Below, one piece after another: positions 58,628 through 64,000 of a DNA stretch of 64,000 nt. The stretch spans positions 15,357,322-15,421,321 of the forward strand of contig OX365955.1 in assembly GCA_947247005.1 (NCBI GenBank), given 5' to 3'. Each line of letters opens with the position of its first letter. The first letter of the stretch is position 1. A program made the position numbers and the translations under genes. The notes under the pieces are model-generated. The model saw only the letters and a program-made list of their open reading frames with translations. It was not told the origin of the DNA and made no database searches. Source of the stretch: Spisula solida. Its lineage: Eukaryota > Mollusca > Bivalvia > Venerida > Mactridae.

Positions 58628-60719
58628 CACAGATTCCAAGTACTTAGTGATACTGGAGATGGACTAGAACCAGATGTTGAAACCACTTGGAACAATATAA
58701 AAGAGACATACACCCAAGCCTGTAAAACAGTACTTGGCACAAAGAAGAAAAACGATAAGAAATGGATACAAACAGACACTTGGAATCTTATCGACAAAAG
58801 AAGAATCTTAAAAGAGAAAAAACAAAATGCAAGATCTGAAAGACTAGTAGAGCGATACAGCAAAGAATACTCCGACACCAACAAGGAAACTAAACGTAAG
58901 CTTAGAAAAGACAAGAGAGAATATTATGACAACAAAGCTGATGAGGCAGAAACAGCAGCCAATAGAGGAGCGATGGGTGAAGTATATAGAATCACCAAAG
59001 AATTGACTGGGAAATTTGACTCTGGTACTGGGCCAGTGAAGAATAAAGCAGGAGAAAAGATCACCCTAGAATACGAACAGCTGAAAAGATGGGCAGAACA
59101 CTTCAATGAAGTATTAAATAGACAAGAACCTGTAGAAATAGCAACCATAAATGAACCTTTTGGAGAACCATTCAACATAGATTTAGATCCACCAAGCAAA
59201 GAAGAAATAATAAAAGCCATAAACCAGCTAAAAAATAATAAAGCACCAGGAATTGACAGTATTGAAAGCGAAGTACTTAAAGCAGACACAAAATGTGCTT
59301 CTGAACAACTCCACAAACTATTTACACTGATATGGACCTCAGAAAGTCTCCCAAATGACTGGTGTAAAGGCCTCATCGTTAAACTTCCAAAAAGGGTGAC
59401 AAGATGGATTGCTCAAATTGGCGTGGGATCACACTTCTATCCATACCCAGTAAAGTCTTCTGTAAAATCATCTGCATGAGACTCAGCAGTTCAATCAATG
59501 GAATCTTAAGAAAAGAACAAGCTGGATTCAGACCTGGAACTGGATGCACTGATCATATCTTCACACTAAGGAATATCCTGGAACAATGCATCGAATGGAA
59601 TAGCAAAGTTCACATAAACTACATCGACTTTGAAAAAGCATTCGATAGTATTCATAGAGAAAGTCTTTGGAAGATCCTTAAGGCATATGGATGCCCAGAA
59701 AAATTTGTTTACATTATAAAGAGCTTCTATGAAAACTTCTCATGCAGTGTCATCCACAACAACAAACTTAGCAGTTGGTTCAACATCACCAGTGGGGTAC
59801 GACAAGGATGCATCATGTCACCCATGCTTTTCCTTGTTGCCATCGACTGGGTGATGAGGAATACTATCGGAAACAAGAACAGATGAATAAGATGGACACT
59901 GACGTCAATACTGGAAGATCTGGACTTTGCAGATGACATTGCCCTACTTTCAAGCAATGCTGACCACCTACAAAAGAAAACTGACAATCTGGCTAAATAC
60001 GCTCACCAAGTAGGACTAAGCATCAGCAAGAAAAAGTCAAAGACCATGCAACTTACCAATTCCCCAACAGTAATAACATTAGACAACAAACCAATAGAAG
60101 AGGTAGATGACTTTACGTATTTAGGCAGCATCCTCAGCAAAAACAACGAAACTGAAAAAGACATAAGAAACAGACTCCAAAAGGCAAGAACATCCTTCCA
60201 CCAGCTAAACAAGATATGGCGGTCTGGCCACATTAGTGAGAAAACTAAAATCAAACTCTACCAGAGCAATGTCCTCTCCGTGTTGATGTATGGGGCAGAA
60301 TGTTGGAGGGTAACCCAAAAAGACAGCAAAAGACTATCTGGATTCCACACAAAATGCCTTCGCAAAATCTGTAAAATCTACTGGCCCATATTAATCTCCA
60401 ACAACGATTTATACCAAAGAACTGGACAAACAAATATTACAACACAAATTAAACGACGAAGATTCAGATGGCTAGGACATGTAATAAGGAAAGACAGGAA
60501 CAACATTACTAAGACAGCTCTAAAATGGACCCCTTCAGATGGAAAAAGACATCGAGGTAGACCAAAAGAAACATGGCACCGGACAATAAACAACGAAATA
60601 CAGCCAATGGGAAAAACACAAGGAGAAATAGAGAAGATTGCCAAAGACCGACAGAAATGGAGAGACCTGATTGCAGCCTTATGTGCCAGCGGGCACGAAG
60701 AGGATAGCTAGGTAGGTAG
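58628..60719 (+). mobile_element. 5'-truncated non-LTR retrotransposon (LINE)
   Basis: A 2.09-kb insertion bounded by the 12-bp direct repeat GTGTTTTGTATT (58616-58627 and 60720-60731), the sign of target-primed reverse transcription. The left end begins inside the polymerase ORF, just after where the apurinic-type endonuclease would end, so the 5' part was lost on insertion. The 3' end is a short GTAG-type repeat tract (GCTAGGTAGGTAGG) instead of poly-A. This is the only long stretch of well-kept coding sequence in the window and is A-rich on its sense strand. Confidence 0.92.
58631..60711 (+). pseudogene. LINE reverse transcriptase (RVT_1 type), two lesions
   Basis: The polymerase of the LINE copies element RNA into DNA at a nicked target. 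Order: a Lys/Glu-rich linker with coiled-coil character (58640-59010), then IKAINQLKNNKAPGIDSIES (59214-59273, palm entry, KAPGID box). Next come EQAGFRPGTGCTDHI (~59515-59559, fingers), DFEKAFDSI (~59626-59652, motif A) and SGVRQGCIMSP (59791-59823, motif B). LDFADDIALL (59920-59949, motif C with FADD at 59926-59937) and YLGSILSKNNETEKDIRNRL (thumb) follow. The C-terminal RRRFRWLGHVIRKDRN and KRHRGRPKETWHR belong to the usual tail of this LINE type. Lesions: a single-base loss in an A run near 59391-59395 shifts the frame, and a TGA at 59884-59886 stops it. Downstream of the stop the frame is intact to 60711. The start at 58616 lies in the target duplication and is fortuitous. The clade is uncertain (I/Jockey-like group). 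Confidence 0.92.
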
Positions 60720-60731
60720 GTGTTTTGTATT
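60720..60731 (+). repeat. Target-site duplication, right
   Basis: Second copy of GTGTTTTGTATT, immediately after the GTAG tract. Confidence 0.85.
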
Positions 60732-61518
60732 GATGCTTTTGACCGCCCTATACATGAACACTCAACAAAATTCCTATTCGGTCACATATTACCAAATTAA
60801 CAGTCACAAAATGTTTTAAATTATTTTTGCAAGTGTTAAATGTATGAGCATGCAAGATAAAAAATACAATTTTATAAATATTTTACTATTCTTAAGTAGA
60901 ATTGTTGACTTTAATGCACAACAACCTTTAAGACCAGAAATCACACAATAATAGCATTAAATGTTTTATAAGTAACACCGATTAGACGATTAGACAACAA
61001 TTAAGCACGTGACAAGGATATACTGCTTAAGGTTATTTGGTTGAGAAGATTTACCAAATTTAAAATAATCGACTTTTAAAATTTACTTTGATTTTTGATA
61101 GTTACAATGTAATTTACCATAGTAAATCAGTGTCGACTGTAATGTTGAACCGCACTTGTAGGTTGCTATAATTGAAGCAGAGAGAAGACAATTGACAAAA
61201 GAAAGAGTGACGTAAGTTTGACTTATCTATCACGTCTTGGTATTTCATTTTTTTGGAGAATTTATATTGTTCTATTTCAATTAAACGGGAGGTAAATTCC
61301 ACTTCAAAGCTGTGTATCTTAATAACGTGAAATATGTTCGATTTTTTTATGTTTTTACTGTTATGACGATCATCAATGAGTTCTTTTGTTTATATTTTGT
61401 TACATTGTCATGAACAAATGTTGTAATGAGCAATAACCCTGCATAGTTGACGGCGCTGTGAAAATCATATACACTTAATTTTCTTCAGAGCTTAGCAACA
61501 ATGACGTTAAGTACCTTA
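60732..61518. other. No gene recognised
   Basis: AT-rich spacer between the LINE and the Tc1-like element. No defensible frame. Confidence 0.45.
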
Positions 61519-61617
61519 TACAGGGTGTTAAAAAGTTCGTTCTCAAAGTTTGATTTGAATTTTTTTATTATTCTTACATGATAATAACATAAAATTTACA
61601 GGTTAATAACCTGAGGG

Positions 61618-62603
61618 TCAACCTTTGTTTTTGATAACACTTTTTAATCTGTCTGGCATTGAATGAATGAGTCCACGTATATGTTCAAATGAGATATTCG
61701 ACCAAGCGTAATGCAGACGACGTCTCAATGAAGCCATTGTTTTAGGAACAGGATCTTTGTAAACATCTGAGTTCATGATACTCCAAAGATTTTCTATCGG
61801 GTTTATGCCAGGTGAGTTACCTGACCATCGTTTGCTATGAAATCTGGAATATATTATTCTGTAGCCATAATTGAGTAGATTTGGCAGTGTGCGGTGGGGC
61901 ACCATCTTGTATGAATACTGCGTTTCTGGGCTGGAGAGTGAGGCGGGTTTGAGTCACTTTACCTATATAATTATAACGCTTCAGTGCTGGTTTCAGTTCC
62001 TTTTCAAGTATATTGTTAATATAGTAATGTGCGGTAACAGTTTTTCCAATTGGTAGTATATGTTCTTTAGTAAGGCCGTATGCACCCATTGCACCCCATA
62101 CTAGGCCTTTAGCGCTGTTTTTCAGTGCTCACAGACGGGACGGACTCTTGTTGCGATCCCCAAACCACATCGTTTTGTTTAGTAGGGATGTAAAACAAAT
62201 GTTTGGAGCACTCATCCGAGAAGATAAAATTCTCCCAATCATCGGCCGATAGCTTTTCAAATTTTCTAGCAAAAGCAAGTCTCTTTGCGATATGTCTGTC
62301 AGTGAGAAAAGGCTGGCGTTGACGTTTAAAAGCAGTCCATTTATTTTCTTTACGTAGATAATTCGATACTGTGACATGGCTAACGTTGTTTCCCATCCTT
62401 TTTAAATCATTTGCAACATTTCTTGTTGATTTACCACGTTTATAGATGACTCTGGGACGTCCCGACCGCTTTGCATCATTGAAAGAACCGTTTAACCTCG
62501 TTCGTGCCTTCCATTTCGTTACCCATCTACAAGATTTACCCAAAATATCAGCAATTACCCTCTCTAAATAGCCAGCTTCAAATAAAGTTACTGCTTTAAT
62601 ATC
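61618..62603 (-). pseudogene. Tc1-like DDE transposase, inactivated
   Basis: The enzyme cuts at the TIRs and joins the element to a TA site. The minus-strand frame enters at DIKAVTLFEAGYLERVIADI (helix-turn-helix 1), then KWKARTRLNGSFNDAKRSGR (Gly-Arg-Pro box GRPRV, second HTH with NVANDLKRMGNNVSHVTVSN). The catalytic domain has FSDEC (first Asp, ~62207-62221), IQDGAPPHT (second Asp, ~61886-61912) and NPIENLW (Glu, ~61787-61808). The spacing is close to 34 residues between the last two, as in DD34E Tc1 enzymes. The SPD usually found before NPIE reads SPG here. Breaks: an in-frame TGA at 62604-62606 removes the start, a frame change occurs between ~62109 and 62140, and a second near 61845. The frame ends at 61618. 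Confidence 0.92.
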
Positions 62604-62754
62604 TCAGCTGCGAATTTGACAGGTTTTGTAAACCACCGCCTTTCGTAAGTACGGACGGCATTTCGTTTGTTTACTGTGTCGCTATAGTCACGTTACACGC
62701 GTCTCCAAGGAAGAGTTTCTAAGAACAGTAAATCTTGACGAGATGATAACTTTC

Positions 62755-62990
62755 TAAAAGATTATATTAAGTCAGACAGGGAAGGCAGCACTCAACTTAA
62801 CCAGCCGAGCACAGAAAACAATAACAACACACAAAACACAGTGCCCAACTGAACCAACCGAGCACAGGAAACATAAATCACATAAAGACACAATGCCCAA
62901 CTAAACAAGCGCAGATCCGCCCAAGTCAAAGCTGTCGAAAAGTAAAATAAATTATAACTAGCTGAATGACCCAGTTTCCACAGCGCTGAC
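62755..62990 (+). repeat. GGACAGGGAAGGCAGC dispersed repeat nested in the Tc1-like element
   Basis: AAAAGATTATATTAAGTCAG, ACAGGGAAGGCAGCACTCAA, CTTAACCAGCCGAGCACAGA and two ACAATGCCCAACTAAAC / ACAGTGCCCAACTGAACC blocks; ends with TAACTAGCTGAATGACCCAG, the start of the usual tail. It lies between the broken transposase and the right TIR, so it inserted after the Tc1-like element arrived. Confidence 0.75.
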
Positions 62991-63084
62991 TGCATATGTG
63001 TATGAAATCAGAAGTGTGTACCTAGCTTAGATAAAATTTTATTTCGATTTTAACTTTGAGAACGAACTTTTTTAACACCCTGTA

Positions 63085-64000
63085 TATATTTCTCTATTGC
63101 TGGGTACAAAAATCTAACATCTCGAAAAGTGACCGATTAGGAACTTTGTTGAGTGTATGTCTTAAGATCTGATTGAAACTTTAAGGTGAGCGCCTAACTG
63201 AGCATTTCCACTTCCATAAAAAAAGTGTAATTTGCTTCACAAGTCAGGTCAGTTGTATCTCAATCAATAAGACTTAACAATATATAATTTACTAGCGATG
63301 TTATTACGTTGGCAATGCAACCACATACCAATCGAAATGTTATCATATTGCACGACCTTGTTCAAGAAAATATGAATCATGCTCTTCATTATTTATAATA
63401 TAAACAAAGTTGTGTTACCTACTTTTATTGACATAAACATGTACATTGTAGTCGTTCATGTAAGATGCTAGCGTTAAAGTCCTCGTTGATGATATTTGTT
63501 GACACATTTATTACATTTGTGCCATTGTCCAAAAGTCATTATATATGGTTGTTCCATGATATAACTACGAATACGAGGGTGCTTCGTGTTGGTTAGCAGA
63601 TAAAAGTGGTGTCTTTGTGTATTTGAATTGTACCTAAAGGTCATAAACCACTAAATAAAATTGTTCTTTAGCTCAATGTAAAGTGACAATTGTCAGCCCC
63701 AGATTATATCATGTTATAGTCTATGGCCAGTTCACAGACCTATATCATTGAAAAGCAGTATGTTTTAGCTACAAAATAAGGCCAGACAAACAGGGAGTCA
63801 TGTTTAATATAAGAAAGATTTTGTTCGTCAAAGGCGGTAGACAAAATTTTACAGAGGCTCGGACCGATCCAATGTGGGTTTTACCCTACTCTACTTTCGC
63901 TTTGTCAAATACGCCAAAATCTCAAAATATGCAAGATGAAACACATTCACTCATTCAGCTACATGTATACAATACCTTTAAACTCAATAAGATTATTCAA
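63085..64000. other. No gene recognised; possible left TIR at 63574
   Basis: TA at 63572-63573 followed by CGAGGGTGCTTCGTGTTGG looks like the left end of a mariner-type element, but no inverted partner lies before the window ends. The remainder is AT-rich with no defensible frame. Confidence 0.35.

Larger units (their letters stand above)
61521..63082 (-). mobile_element. Tc1-like DNA transposon with ~30-bp TIRs
   Basis: Left end CAGGGTGTTAAAAAGTTCGT followed by TCTCAAAGTT; right end, from the minus strand, CAGGGTGTTAAAAAAGTTCG followed by TTCTCAAAGTT (one extra A). TA flanks at 61519-61520 and 63083-63084. CAGGGTGTTAAAAAAGT termini and TA target are typical of Tc1-like elements. The transposase frame runs on the minus strand. 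A copy of the dispersed repeat is nested between the transposase start and the right TIR. Confidence 0.93.

Noticed and set aside
58924..59376. 150-codon minus-strand frame over the LINE
   Set aside because: It is the shadow of the reverse transcriptase frame on the opposite strand.
60378..60644. 88-codon minus-strand frame
   Set aside because: Opposite-strand shadow of the LINE C-terminus.
62129..62377. 82-codon minus-strand frame
   Set aside because: Another phase of the Tc1-like transposase gene.

Overview
The window is AT-rich eukaryotic DNA with no prokaryotic gene layout, no rRNA, no CRISPR array and no host protein-coding gene that I can recognise. Several interspersed repeats match ones I know as common in bivalve mollusc genomes: blocks with 'AAGGGCCATAACTCC', 'TTCATTGAAATCC' and 'GGGGGGCATAAAA', and blocks ending in runs of GACAGACGGACGG. 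A bivalve is therefore the likely source; this is inference, not a species call. Many of the supplied open frames start at non-ATG codons and look like chance frames.

Main architecture: a family of diverged, same-orientation duplicated segments, in four units: unit 1 (~1-5720), unit 2 (~24965-28378), unit 3 (~29535-36940) and unit 4 (~39985-47890). Comparing units exposes later insertions as indels at TA (or short) target sites. Each unit carries CCAAT/TATA-like promoter blocks, but no reading frame is clearly conserved across all of them.

Mobile elements: (i) a 5'-truncated LINE with RT, 58628-60719, flanked by a 12-bp target-site duplication and carrying one frameshift and one stop; (ii) a Tc1-like DNA transposon with ~30-bp TIRs, 61521-63082, transposase broken, with a second repeat nested inside; (iii) a very small LTR element of TRIM type, 25656-26094, with two ~167-bp LTRs around a 105-bp interior holding a PBS and a polypurine tract; (iv) TA-flanked TIR elements at 447-1380, 2476-3062, 5824-6433, 13041-13372, 31033-32972, 45071-45989 and 55397-55818; (v) a CR1-like LINE 3' remnant at 20103-20555 (minus) and a short RT fragment at 28382-28582; (vi) tRNA-derived SINE remnants at 19545-19728, ~4400-4610, 46060-46270 and ~39720-39800.

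Other repeats: a dispersed family with the core GGACAGGGAAGGCAGCACTC (about a dozen copies, both strands); a ~0.97-kb AAGTTCGC-rich element present twice in opposite orientation (7577-8545 and 21035-22012); a CpG-rich TCGTGCGAC-rich block at 37840-38710; and two long hairpins (10026-10192 and 39480-39680). The remaining DNA between ~8.5 and 20 kb and between ~48 and 58 kb looks like intron or intergenic sequence with old repeats.
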